DNA from: Halogeometricum sp. S3BR5-2
Lineage (GTDB): Archaea; Halobacteriota; Halobacteria; Halobacteriales; Haloferacaceae
NCBI RefSeq assembly: GCF_031624635.1
Contig: NZ_JAMQOQ010000002.1
Coordinates: 434,001-498,000 of the forward strand
Length of the DNA stretch: 64,000 nt
Direction of reading: 5' to 3'
How positions within the stretch are numbered: the first letter of the stretch is position 1; each line of letters starts with the position of its first letter. Shown piece after piece: positions 34,620-43,484 of the stretch. The notes beneath the pieces are model-generated. The model did no database searches. It worked only from the letters and a program-made list of their open reading frames with translations, and had not been told where the DNA came from. Both the position numbers and the translations under genes were made by a program.

Positions 34620-35021
34620 GCTATCACGCGTTCACGTCGCAGGTCGGTCCGGCAGGCGGCCGCCCGCGCCACGGTGCGTCGGCGCGTCGCCCGAGACTGC
34701 TCTGTCGGACTCGACCGCGCGCCGTAACCACTGTGGGGACTCGTTGATATTCGGCTCATAGGCGCTTCTTATCTCGAATGTAATTCCTCGTTGACGGATA
34801 GTTATATATGAGTTAAGTACGCGGCGCCGAATCGACGCTTCGTGTTAATCGGAGTGCCACGTATCGGTCCCCGTCGGCGCCGCGAGAATTGGTCTCCCTA
34901 ACGAACGCGCCAGACCGGTCACTCGGGCTCCGACACCCCCGATGCGGACGTTCCCGTCGATAAAGGGGAGGCTGTCACCGAGCATCGTCTCGGACGCGGC
35001 TTCGATTTCGGTCCGTTCGAA
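34620..35021. other. Upstream region of the cohesin-dockerin operon, no gene
   Basis: No gene is supported. The stretch 34770-34815 is AT-rich with CGGATAGTTATATATGAG, which read on the reverse strand gives a good TATA element for the phosphoesterase operon but far (about 180 bases) from its start, so a leader or a second promoter is likely. The right part of the stretch is the terminator side of the HprK-like gene. Confidence 0.4.
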
Positions 35022-36158
35022 TCAGTCGGACGCTTCGACTGCTCTCCGCGGTTCGAGCGAGTCTATCATCTCGACGACTTCGGTGTCGAGTCCGTGCTCG
35101 GTCCAGTTACGCTCCCGCGGGATTCGGGCGCAGTACGTTCCGACGTCCTCGAACAGTTCCTCGAACACCTCGCGTTCGCGCCGAATCACCTCGTCCAGCG
35201 ACTCGATCATGGCGCCGTCGCCGACGAGGGAGTCGTAGGCGTGGAAGTACTCTCTGAGCCGACCGTCCCACTCGAAGTTGCAGATGGAGGTGATTCCCTT
35301 CATCGCCTCCTCGGTCGAGAGGGGTTCGCTGGTGACGTGACGGTTGTTGGGCGCCGCCTGCAGGAAGACGATGTTGTCGACCGAGGAGCGTTCGACGTAC
35401 TCGGCGGTGGAGTACAGCGAGCCGACGTCCGTGAAGTCGCGGCCGTCGTCGGAGAGGAACTTCCCGTTCAAGTAGAGAAGCGCCGTCGCCGGCAGTTGAT
35501 CCGCACCGCCGAACCGGTCGTCGACGTACTCGTGGACCTCGTGGCGGAGTCGGTCCTTCAGCGAGTCGTGCGTGAGTTCCACCTCGGAGAACGACTCGAT
35601 GTTGTAGGGCTGGAGGTTCACGCCCAACGGGTAGCCGAACGCCTCCCCGTCCGCGCCGACCCAGAGCCGGTCGTCCGAGAGGAAGTTCGCGCCCTCGCGG
35701 AGCAGGGAGAGGAGCGTGTTCGTCTTACCGGCCCCGCGCCAGGCGGGGAACAGCGTCGTCTTCCCGTTCAACTGGACTCCGGAGGCGTGTACGAGCGCTC
35801 TGCCCTCCTCGACCATCCGCTTGCGTATCTCGAACTCCATCGGGTAGATGGCGTAGAACGGCTCGAATCCCGGCGTGACTTGGATGTGGTCCCATCCGGG
35901 GGTGACCGCCATGAACGAGGTGCCGTTGCGGATTACGAACTGCTCGCCCGTCCAGCCGTAGTAATCCTTCGGGTCGCCGAGGACGACGTCGGGGTCGACG
36001 TCCTTCGTCGTCTCCTCGATGACTATGTCGGGTTCGCGCCCCGGCGACGCCACCCGGAAGTGGTCGTACATCTTCCGAAACTGTTCGTCCGTCCGTCCGC
36101 CGGAGCCGCTCACCTCGACCAACAGACCGTCGAAGAACTCGTAGTGATGTTTGTTCAT
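35022..36158 (-). CDS. HPr-kinase-like ATPase
   Basis: A 378-residue protein. The P-loop WRGAGKTNTLLSL begins at about residue 140, followed by FLSDDRLWVG (Asp pair after the P-loop) and ALVHASGVQLNGKTTLFPA directly before it, the layout of the HprK/P C-terminal kinase domain. There is no N-terminal HprK domain and no PTS system nearby. HprK-related kinases occur in polysaccharide and lasso-peptide loci, where they phosphorylate a Ser/Thr or a sugar; the substrate here is not known. Its gene is followed leftward by the phosphoesterase-cohesin operon and starts the surface-glycan locus. The start is preceded by an imperfect palindrome. Confidence 0.75.
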   Translation of the reverse strand: MNKHHYEFFDGLLVEVSGSGGRTDEQFRKMYDHFRVASPGREPDIVIEETTKDVDPDVVLGDPKDYYGWTGEQFVIRNGTSFMAVTPGWDHIQVTPGFEPFYAIYPMEFEIRKRMVEEGRALVHASGVQLNGKTTLFPAWRGAGKTNTLLSLLREGANFLSDDRLWVGADGEAFGYPLGVNLQPYNIESFSEVELTHDSLKDRLRHEVHEYVDDRFGGADQLPATALLYLNGKFLSDDGRDFTDVGSLYSTAEYVERSSVDNIVFLQAAPNNRHVTSEPLSTEEAMKGITSICNFEWDGRLREYFHAYDSLVGDGAMIESLDEVIRREREVFEELFEDVGTYCARIPRERNWTEHGLDTEVVEMIDSLEPRRAVEASD

Positions 36159-36175
36159 ATCTGTAGACTATAGAT
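36159..36175. promoter_or_regulatory. Palindrome directly upstream of the HprK-like gene
   Basis: ATCTGTAGACTATAGAT is a 17-base imperfect palindrome: arms ATCTGTAG and CTATAGAT with seven of eight positions paired around one centre base. It directly precedes the ATG. On the reverse strand it also resembles a promoter element (TCTATAGTC). It could be a repressor site or chance. Confidence 0.3.
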
Positions 36176-36685
36176 TCTCTGCTGGAAGGCGGTCCGTGAG
36201 TTCGGAAACCTCATGACTGGACACACGCCCAGAGTCTATATTGTTATACAACCCAAAAAGCGTCAGTCCGAATTCTGGTCGGATTAGCATCAGGTTTCCT
36301 GCTTCGTCTACCGGTGAGATACCGTCCCACGGAACGCCGCAAACGCTCCGTTTCGACCCCGGAACGCCGACGTACGGGCTGATACTCGTCCGTCGCCAGC
36401 CTGCCGGGCGAGGGGAGGGGTGCGCTCCGCCGCAGTCGCCCGGTTGGGTCCCGGCGCGCGCCGCTCGGAACGCTCTCGACGCCGCGACGAACTGGCGACG
36501 GTTCCCCCCTCGCCTTCACAGCGCGGACATCCCCCCGCCGCAGGTCCGGCGGTTCCGCGGGCCCGCGTCGGCGTTCGTCGCGACTCCGCGACGTCGACGG
36601 CGGTCGCTGGAGGGAGAGAGCCGGATAAGCGTCGGAAAACGAGTCAGCGAGTCCGACCGGGAAGCAAGAAGTGAGGGAGCGTACT
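36176..36685. other. Gene-free spacer with AT-rich promoter
   Basis: Only 36225-36260 stands out: GTCTATATTGTTATACAACCCAAAA, which read leftward could be a promoter for the HprK-like gene about 75 bases upstream of its start. The remaining about 430 bases have normal GC and no convincing gene. Reverse-strand frames here are Ser/Arg/Pro-rich shadows. Confidence 0.4.
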
Positions 36686-37051
36686 TCAGGGCAACAGCAC
36701 GGGGAGCTGTCGGAGGACCAGATAGCCGAAGACGACGAACCCGGTGCGCACGACCCAGTTGAGGCGGCTCCACCAGGCCGGGATTCGGTCGGTCGGAGCG
36801 AGGACGGTCCGGATGGCGAGGAGAGCGAGGAACGAGACGACGAAGTATAGCTCCGGCGTCCACATCTCCATGGCGAACAGGGCCACCCCAAGAAGCACCA
36901 TCGCCGCCGCCTGCGCGACGGCGAAGATACGGAACCGCTCCCCGCCGTCGGACCACTGCTGTCGCTTCGGCGTCGCGGTGCGGTAGCCTCCCGACCCGTC
37001 GGGTGCGATCCGTTCGGTCTCTTCTCCGTCAGACGTGCTGTTCTCGTGCAT
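36686..37051 (-). CDS. Small membrane protein of glycan locus
   Basis: A 121-residue protein with a hydrophilic, acidic N terminus of about 45 residues and three hydrophobic helices (IFAVAQAAAMVLLGVALFAM, then YFVVSFLALLAIRTVL, then WVVRTGFVVFGYLVLRQL). No family is recognised. It follows the flippase gene on the same strand after about 95 bases and may serve glycan export. Confidence 0.65.
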   Translation of the reverse strand: MHENSTSDGEETERIAPDGSGGYRTATPKRQQWSDGGERFRIFAVAQAAAMVLLGVALFAMEMWTPELYFVVSFLALLAIRTVLAPTDRIPAWWSRLNWVVRTGFVVFGYLVLRQLPVLLP

Positions 37052-37146
37052 TGTGTCTCTTCGTCATCGGTTTTCGTTCGTGCGGACGTTCGTGTCGGGC
37101 GGTGTTCAATATTTCGACTGTCATGAATTTGTGCCGAGAGGGGGTT

Positions 37147-38667
37147 TCAGATCATGTCGCGGATGTCTTTGATGTCGTGGAGGATGTTCCAGTTGATGCG
37201 CGAGTCGAGCACCACGACGGCCGCGGCGTACGTCACCACGCCGATGAGGACGAGGACGATGAGTTCGACGAACGCCGGAACCGACGTCACGACCTGTCGG
37301 GTCCAGTAGACGGCGGCGCCCATAAACACCGCCGCCGGCAGGGGGTAGGCGAACTCCAGCAGTAGCCGTCGGAAGTCGGCCTCGACGGACTTCGCCGCCA
37401 GGTAGGTGTCGAGCGGGAACATGATCACCGCGTAGACCGCCGTGATGACGAACGCGGTGCCGGTGAGGCCGTACTCGACCGTGGCCGGGTAGATGGGAAT
37501 CGCCATGAAGACGATGGCGACGAGTTGGAGTTTCACCAGGTAGTCGGGGTGGCCGGTCGCCTGCCAGACCGACCCGTACGCGGAGACGAACCCGCGTATC
37601 ATCCCGTAGACGGCGAGAATCTGCATCGGGACGACCATCGGCATCCACTGCTCGCCGAGGACGGCCTCGACGAACGTCGGCGCGACCATCGCGATACCGA
37701 TGGCCATCGGGGCCGCCAGGAACGAGGAGATTCGCACCGTCTTGTAGAACGCCGGTCTGAGCCGGTCCAAGTCGCCCTGTATCTCCGAGTAGGCCGGGAA
37801 GGAGACCGACGAGATGACGTGCGTCACCTCCGTCGCGGGCGCGTTCGAGAGCCGGTACGCCATCTGGTAGAACCCGAGCGAACTCGCCGCGAGGAGCCAT
37901 CCGACGAAGTGGTCGTCCCCCTCGTTCCGGATGTAGTTGGTGATGCTCGCGCCCGTGATCCACTTACCGTAGTCGAACATCTCGCGAGCGCGTTCGACGT
38001 CGAAGCGCGGCCGCGGACGGTAGCCGTGGAGGATGTAGGACAGAATCGTCCGAATCACGTTCCGGGCGAGGTAGCCGACGACGAGCGCCCACGCCGTCGG
38101 ACTCCAGAGCGCGTACGCGAACGCGGCGATGAAGTACGCCGCCTCCCCGCCCACGTCGTACACGAACTCCTTGTGGAAGACCAGGTCCTTCCGGAAGTAG
38201 AGTATCGCCGGGTTCCGAAGCCCGAGGACGAGCGGTCCGAGCGCCATCACCGGAAGGATGTCCACGACGACCGACTCGCTGTAGAAGCGGCCGATGAAGG
38301 GGGCGCTGAGGTAGAGTAGTCCCGCGAGGACGGCCCCGCGAACCGCGTTCATCATCCACGCGGTGTCGAGGTACGGGTCGACGTTCGACTCCCGGTTGTA
38401 GATGAGCGCCTCGTCGAGGCCGAGTTTCGAGAAGCGCTCGAGGCCGATGATGACCAGCATGCCGATAGCGACGATACCGAACGCTTCCGGCGTGAGGAGC
38501 CGGGCGAGCAGAATCGCCGTCAGGAGCTGGAAGACGCGCCCGGAGACGTTGAGCGCCGTCGCCCAGATTCCGCCGGTGACGGCCCGCTCCCCGAGCGTCC
38601 CGCCGGGCGTGAGCACCTGCTTGAGTCGGACGAACGCGTTCCGGAACCAGTCGATGATGTTCGGCAT
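37147..38667 (-). CDS. Wzx-type lipopolysaccharide/oligosaccharide flippase
   Basis: A 506-residue protein with about 14 hydrophobic helices of the MATE/Wzx (polysaccharide transport) superfamily. The start MPNIIDWFRNAFVRLKQVLT is followed by GGIWATALNVSGRVFQLLTA, the usual first helix of RfbX/PST proteins. The half-way repeat begins at ASITNYIRNEGDDHFVGWLL. Wzx flippases move lipid-linked oligosaccharides to the outside of the membrane. In this locus it would export the repeat unit made by the adjacent glycosyltransferases. Confidence 0.92.
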   Translation of the reverse strand: MPNIIDWFRNAFVRLKQVLTPGGTLGERAVTGGIWATALNVSGRVFQLLTAILLARLLTPEAFGIVAIGMLVIIGLERFSKLGLDEALIYNRESNVDPYLDTAWMMNAVRGAVLAGLLYLSAPFIGRFYSESVVVDILPVMALGPLVLGLRNPAILYFRKDLVFHKEFVYDVGGEAAYFIAAFAYALWSPTAWALVVGYLARNVIRTILSYILHGYRPRPRFDVERAREMFDYGKWITGASITNYIRNEGDDHFVGWLLAASSLGFYQMAYRLSNAPATEVTHVISSVSFPAYSEIQGDLDRLRPAFYKTVRISSFLAAPMAIGIAMVAPTFVEAVLGEQWMPMVVPMQILAVYGMIRGFVSAYGSVWQATGHPDYLVKLQLVAIVFMAIPIYPATVEYGLTGTAFVITAVYAVIMFPLDTYLAAKSVEADFRRLLLEFAYPLPAAVFMGAAVYWTRQVVTSVPAFVELIVLVLIGVVTYAAAVVVLDSRINWNILHDIKDIRDMI

Positions 38668-39172
38668 CTACCCGGACACTCTATTCTGCCTGTCGGTTTC
38701 GATCCGGTCACCGTCTCCGCACCGCCGACCGCGGACGCTCCGGTCCCGCCCGTCCCGCGTCCGCGGGCCGCCTCCGTGAGTACGGAGGCGACGCGGGGGC
38801 GATTCCGGTACGCGACCGATTCGGACAGTCTCGTTCATGTTTTTCGTCAGTTGTGATTTTAGCCAGTTAGTTAATTAGTGTAAACCCGGACTGAACGACT
38901 CGTAAAACCGAGGAATCAAGTCCGTAACGGTCGTACCCTCCGATAACGGGTAGGTGGGTCGATTACGCCTGAATGTCGGCTAACGGCTACCTACCCCGCG
39001 AACGGTCGGTCAAAATACATAGTAGGAGCGAATTAACAAACCCGAATCATATCTCATACTTCGTTCATGGACAGAAGATTCTCCCGAGACGCGGGGAGGC
39101 CTCCGTCGCCCTCCGTACGCGGTGGTATCGCACAGAGCCGCGCCGGCGGGCGCGGAACGGAGACGCTCGACG
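38668..39172. other. Divergent promoter region of flippase and GT4 operon
   Basis: About 500 bases without a gene, AT-rich at 38840-38890 (TTTTAGCCAGTTAGTTAATTAG) and at 39010-39070 (ACATAGTAGGAGCGAATTAAC), which suit promoters of the leftward flippase and rightward GT operon. An eight-base inverted repeat GGGTAGGT/ACCTACCC spans 38948-38996 with a 33-base spacer. Confidence 0.45.
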
Positions 39173-40507
39173 ATGGCTGACTCGCGCGACCGCATCGTCG
39201 TCGTCTCCCAGCAGTTCCCGCCCGACACGAGCGGTCACGCCTCGCGGATGCGTGACATGACGACGAACCTCCAGCGGATGGGCTGGGACGTCGACGTCCT
39301 CGTCCCGCCGCCGAGTTTCCCCCACGGGGAGTTCGAGCAGCGGTGGAGCCGAAGCGAGACGCGGGAGATGGACGGGGTTACCGTCCGTCAACTGTGGAGT
39401 TGGCAGCCGACAGAGTCCGACCCGCACGCCCTCTCGCGGCTCGCGTACTACATCACGTTCGCACTTCACGCGACGCTGTGGCTGCTGTTCAACGCCCGCC
39501 GATACGACGTGGTCCTCACGACCACGCCGCCCATCTTCACCGGGATGGCGGGGTTCGTTCCCTCGCTCACCGGTACCCGGTGGGTCGTCGACGTCCGTGA
39601 CCTCTGGATCGACGCCTCCGTCTCCCTCGGCTTCATCGAGGAAGGCGGGATTCTGGAACGGGCCAGCCGGGCGTTCCAGCGGCGGGTGCTGAGACGCGGC
39701 GACCGCATCGCCGTGACGACCGAGATGCTCGGCGAGGAACTCTGCGAGCAGTACGGCGGGGAGTTGGCCGAGAAGATGCTCGTCGTCCCCAACGGCGTCG
39801 ACATGTCCCGGTTCGGCGTCGAAGTCGGGTCGAAGGACGCCTCGAAGGTTTCCGTCCCCGCCGGCGGCGCCGACTCCGCCGAGTCGACCGGCTCGCCGTC
39901 GTCGGACGAGCGCCCGGTCATCGTCTACGTCGGGAACATCGGTCACGCGCAGGACCTTCCCGCCTGCATCCGCGCGATGAACCTCATCGACAACGACGCG
40001 GAACTCAAACTCGTCGGCGGCGGCGACACCGTCCCGCAGCTCCGACGGCTCGTCGAGGAGGAGTCCCTCGAAGACCGGGTGACGTTCGTCGACCCGGTCC
40101 CCCGCGAGGAGGTTCCCGAACTCCTCTCGGAGGCGGATATCGGCATCGCGCCGCTCGTCAAGGACGAGGAACTCGCCTACGCCATGCCGACGAAGGTGTA
40201 CGAGTACTTCGGCTGCGGGCTCCCCATCGTCGTCACCGGCTGCGGCGAACTGCGGCGGTTCGTCGAGGAGTCCGGCGGCGGCATCCACGTCGACAACGAC
40301 CCGAGTCGTATCGCCGCCGCGTTCGACAGACTGCTCGAAGACGAGGCGCTGCGCACCGAAATGGGCACCCGCGGGCACGAGTTCGTCCGGACGCGGTACG
40401 ACCGCCGCCGCATCGCCGAGCGGTTGGACGACAGCGTCCGGCAGCTCATCGGGAGGCGCGGACCGGCCGACGGCTCCGCGCCGGCGGCCAGCCGTGATCT
40501 GTCGTGA
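39173..40507 (+). CDS. Glycosyltransferase family 4 (WbuB-like)
   Basis: A 444-residue GT-B enzyme from the ATG of MADSRDRIVVVSQQFPPDTS. The N-terminal Rossmann domain has GHASRMRDMTTNLQRMGWDV; the C-terminal nucleotide-sugar half starts at VIVYVGNIGHAQDLP and carries the family EX7E-like acidic segment in TKVYEYFGCGLPIVVTGCGE. This matches WbuB-type sugar transferases of surface glycan loci. It overlaps the heparinase-like gene by four bases (GTGA). The donor and acceptor sugars are not readable. Confidence 0.92.
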   Translation: MADSRDRIVVVSQQFPPDTSGHASRMRDMTTNLQRMGWDVDVLVPPPSFPHGEFEQRWSRSETREMDGVTVRQLWSWQPTESDPHALSRLAYYITFALHATLWLLFNARRYDVVLTTTPPIFTGMAGFVPSLTGTRWVVDVRDLWIDASVSLGFIEEGGILERASRAFQRRVLRRGDRIAVTTEMLGEELCEQYGGELAEKMLVVPNGVDMSRFGVEVGSKDASKVSVPAGGADSAESTGSPSSDERPVIVYVGNIGHAQDLPACIRAMNLIDNDAELKLVGGGDTVPQLRRLVEEESLEDRVTFVDPVPREEVPELLSEADIGIAPLVKDEELAYAMPTKVYEYFGCGLPIVVTGCGELRRFVEESGGGIHVDNDPSRIAAAFDRLLEDEALRTEMGTRGHEFVRTRYDRRRIAERLDDSVRQLIGRRGPADGSAPAASRDLS

Positions 40508-42435
40508 GCGGCGACTCCTCCTCGCGCCGGTTCGCGGACGTGCGGACGCTCTCGCTGCTGTTCCGGACGGTGTCGAACATGGAACCCAGACAGCTCGCCG
40601 GCGTGGCCGACCGGAAGCTCCGACACGCCGTCGTCCCGCGGTCGCCGGTCGATTTCGACGCCCGGTACGACCGGCGAGTCCCCGACGACCTCACGTGCAC
40701 GCCGGGACCCCTCCGAGCGAACACGACCGTGCTGCGCCGGAGCCTCTCGGACGCGGACCGCTCTGACTTCCGCGCCCGCGCGGCCGAGGCGGCGGACGGC
40801 GAGGTCACCTTCCTCGACCGCACGATTCGCGTCGAGGGCCCCGACGGGGTCGGGTGGCACAGCGAGGCGGTGTACGAACCGCCGGCGCTCTGGGCGCTGA
40901 AGTTCCACGGGTTCGAGTTCCTCCGAGGGGCGTACCTCGGCCACGACGACCCGACCGACTGCCCGGCCGCGACCGAGACGTTCCCGCGCTGGATCGCCGA
41001 CTGGCAGGCCGACGAGAGCACGGACATCGGGACCGAGGCCTACCTCCGGCGCGCGTGGACGCCCCACTCCGTCTCGTTCCGCCTCCTGAACGCGGCGCGG
41101 TACTACGCGTGGGTCGGGGCCGACGAGCGGCATCCGGCGCTCGCGGAGCGGTTGCACCGCCTCCTCTACCGCAACGCCTCGTTCCTCTCGAACCACGTCG
41201 AACACGACATCGGCGGGAACCACCTCATCGAGAACGGCATCGCCCTCGTGGTCGCGGGACTGCTGGTCGACGACGCCGGCGACCCATGGGTCGACGCGGG
41301 CGTCGAGGTGCTGGCCGACGCCGCCGACCAGTTCCTGGCCGACGGCGGCCACTTCGAGCTGAGTCCGATGTACCACGTGCTCACGCTGACGCGGTATCTG
41401 ACCGCGCTCGACCTCCTTCGGCGGTACGGGCGGACGCCGCCGGCCGAGATTCGAGAGGCCGCCGAGCGGGGGACCGCGTTCCTGCGCGCCATCGCGCCGC
41501 CGGACGGGCGGCTTCCGCTCCTCAACGACTCCGTCCACGGGGAGTCGCTGTCGCTCCGGGCGTGTCTCCGCTACGCCAGCGCGGTCGGCGTCGACCCCGG
41601 GCCGTCGACGACGACGGCGCTGCCGGACTCCGGCTACTACTGGCTCGGCCGGAGGGACGACGCGATGCTGGTCGACGCCGGCGGAATCGGCCCCCCGCAC
41701 CTCCCGGCGCACTCGCACAACGACCAGTTTTCGGTCCTGCTGTGGGTCGACGGCCGGTCGGTTCTAACGGACACCGGGACGTACGAGTACGCGCCGACCG
41801 ACAGGCGACAGCGCACCCGGAGCGTCGCCGCCCACAACACGGTGCAGTACGGCGACGTCGAACCGATAGACATCGCGGGGAGCTACCTGATGGGCCGGCG
41901 CTTCGACCCGAGGGTACGCTACGGCGTCGCCGACGGCGTCACCGCGTTCGACGGCGCCTACCGGCGGACGGGTCGCGACGCCTACGCCCACCGCCGCCGC
42001 ATCTACGCCGCCGACGACTGGTGGCTCGTCTGGGACCGCGTTGCCGCCGACGAGGCCCGCCCGGTCCGCAGCAGACTCCACGTCGACCCGGACATCGCCG
42101 TCGACGCTCCGGCGTCCGCCGACGCAGACGCGGGCGCGGCCGGCCTCGAACTCCGGCCGGACGACGGCGACGGCGCGGACCCGCTCGCCTACCTGTACCC
42201 GCTCGACGCGGCGGAGACGACCGTCGGGACCAGCCCGTACTTCCCCTCGTTCCTGACCGAGGTCGAGCGGCCGTCGGTCACGCTCCGCTCGTCCGGCGCG
42301 GACGTCTCGTTCGGCTTCCTGTTGTCGACGCGCCCGCACGAGACCGTCGCGCTCGAACGCGACGGCGACGACCCGCGCGCGCTGTCGCTCGACGGGAGCG
42401 ACCGCTCGCTCCCGGACTCGGACCGACTCTCCTGA
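40504..42435 (+). CDS. Heparinase II/III family polysaccharide lyase
   Basis: A 643-residue protein with the alpha-toroid N-terminal lyase domain (GNHLIENGIALVVAGLLVDD, typical of the (alpha/alpha) barrel) and a C-terminal heparinase II/III beta domain with AHSHNDQFSVLLWVDGRSVL and TDTGTYEYAPTDRR. Family members cleave uronic-acid polysaccharides by beta-elimination. There is no signal peptide. GTG start at 40504, overlapping the GT4 stop by four bases, so it is produced with a synthesis enzyme. In such loci it may trim or edit the polymer rather than degrade it. Confidence 0.87.
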   Translation: MSGDSSSRRFADVRTLSLLFRTVSNMEPRQLAGVADRKLRHAVVPRSPVDFDARYDRRVPDDLTCTPGPLRANTTVLRRSLSDADRSDFRARAAEAADGEVTFLDRTIRVEGPDGVGWHSEAVYEPPALWALKFHGFEFLRGAYLGHDDPTDCPAATETFPRWIADWQADESTDIGTEAYLRRAWTPHSVSFRLLNAARYYAWVGADERHPALAERLHRLLYRNASFLSNHVEHDIGGNHLIENGIALVVAGLLVDDAGDPWVDAGVEVLADAADQFLADGGHFELSPMYHVLTLTRYLTALDLLRRYGRTPPAEIREAAERGTAFLRAIAPPDGRLPLLNDSVHGESLSLRACLRYASAVGVDPGPSTTTALPDSGYYWLGRRDDAMLVDAGGIGPPHLPAHSHNDQFSVLLWVDGRSVLTDTGTYEYAPTDRRQRTRSVAAHNTVQYGDVEPIDIAGSYLMGRRFDPRVRYGVADGVTAFDGAYRRTGRDAYAHRRRIYAADDWWLVWDRVAADEARPVRSRLHVDPDIAVDAPASADADAGAAGLELRPDDGDGADPLAYLYPLDAAETTVGTSPYFPSFLTEVERPSVTLRSSGADVSFGFLLSTRPHETVALERDGDDPRALSLDGSDRSLPDSDRLS

Positions 42436-42598
42436 CTCGCGGCGTCCCCGGCGACGTCCACGAGACGCCCCGGGACGCCCGTTCGCGGGCGTATGCCGTC
42501 TATAACAATGCCCCGTCTGTCCCACCCTACGACCAGGACCGGCCGCGGCGCAGCGTCGCGGTCACGCACGGCGATTCGCCGTGCCGACGGAGACTGAC

Positions 42599-43372
42599 AT
42601 GGTAGACATCTCAATCATCATCCCGACGCTCGAAACCGACCCGACGTTCGGTTGGGAAGAACAGCTCGAAGCCGCGTCCGTCGAGGGGGAGGTCATCCTC
42701 CGCGGCGACGCGACGGCATCGGCGGCCCGGAACGAGGGTATCCGGCGGGCGAACGCCGACAAACTGGTGTTCCTCGACGACGACTCCGACCCGCGACCGG
42801 GCTACTTCGACCGCGTGTCCGCGCTCTTGGACGAGCATCCGGCGGTGACGGGTCGAATCATCGACACCGGCGCGCAGATAACCCGCGGGCTCTCCTCGCA
42901 GTACGACCAGGGCGCGGAGGGGCACGTCACCGACGTCGTCGTCGGCTGTAACATGGCCGTCCGGCGCTCCGTGCTGGAGGACGTGGGCGGGTTCGACGAA
43001 CGCCTCCCGTACGGCCACGAGGAGACCGAACTCGCGAACCGCGTCTCCGAGAAGTACGACTTCTGGTACGACCCGGACCTCGTCGTCGCCCACCCGTTCG
43101 CGGACTCGCTGTGGGACTACTACGGCAAGGCCTACCGGCACGGCCGGGAAGCCGTCCCGTACTACCTCATCCGGGGAGAGAACGTCCGCCTGCGACTCCT
43201 CACGCAGATTCTCCTCCCGACGAACTACCTCGGCGACTCGCCGCGGGAGACGCTGTTCGAGGCGACCAGTCAGGTCGCTCGGTCGGTGGGGCTCGTCCAC
43301 GGCTACCTGAAGTACGCGCGGGACGGACGGTCGGCGGCGTACGCCGGACGAAAGCGGACGATAGAAGAGTGA
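42599..43372 (+). CDS. Glycosyltransferase family 2
   Basis: A 257-residue GT-A fold enzyme. The start is the ATG of MVDISIIIPTLETDPTFGWE; an upstream in-frame start would add six residues. It has FLDDDSDPRPGYFDRVSALL (DXD metal and nucleotide motif), VVVGCNMAVRRSVLEDVGGF and the acceptor motif YGHEETELANR. It transfers a sugar from a nucleotide donor to a lipid- or sugar-linked acceptor. The gene lies 163 bases after the lyase gene in the same direction. Confidence 0.92.
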   Translation: MVDISIIIPTLETDPTFGWEEQLEAASVEGEVILRGDATASAARNEGIRRANADKLVFLDDDSDPRPGYFDRVSALLDEHPAVTGRIIDTGAQITRGLSSQYDQGAEGHVTDVVVGCNMAVRRSVLEDVGGFDERLPYGHEETELANRVSEKYDFWYDPDLVVAHPFADSLWDYYGKAYRHGREAVPYYLIRGENVRLRLLTQILLPTNYLGDSPRETLFEATSQVARSVGLVHGYLKYARDGRSAAYAGRKRTIEE

Positions 43373-43484
43373 CCGCATCCTCACCCGTTCCCCTCGCGTC
43401 GGCCCCCGCGAAACCGGTTTCTGGGGACGTTAGCCGCTTCCTACCGAGCGATGCTTTTAGACGGATCAGGTACATTCTCCAGCT

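Noticed and set aside
36244-36891. 215-codon reverse frame near the small membrane protein
   Set aside because: Ser/Arg/Cys-rich shadow overlapping the real membrane protein gene at 36686-37051.
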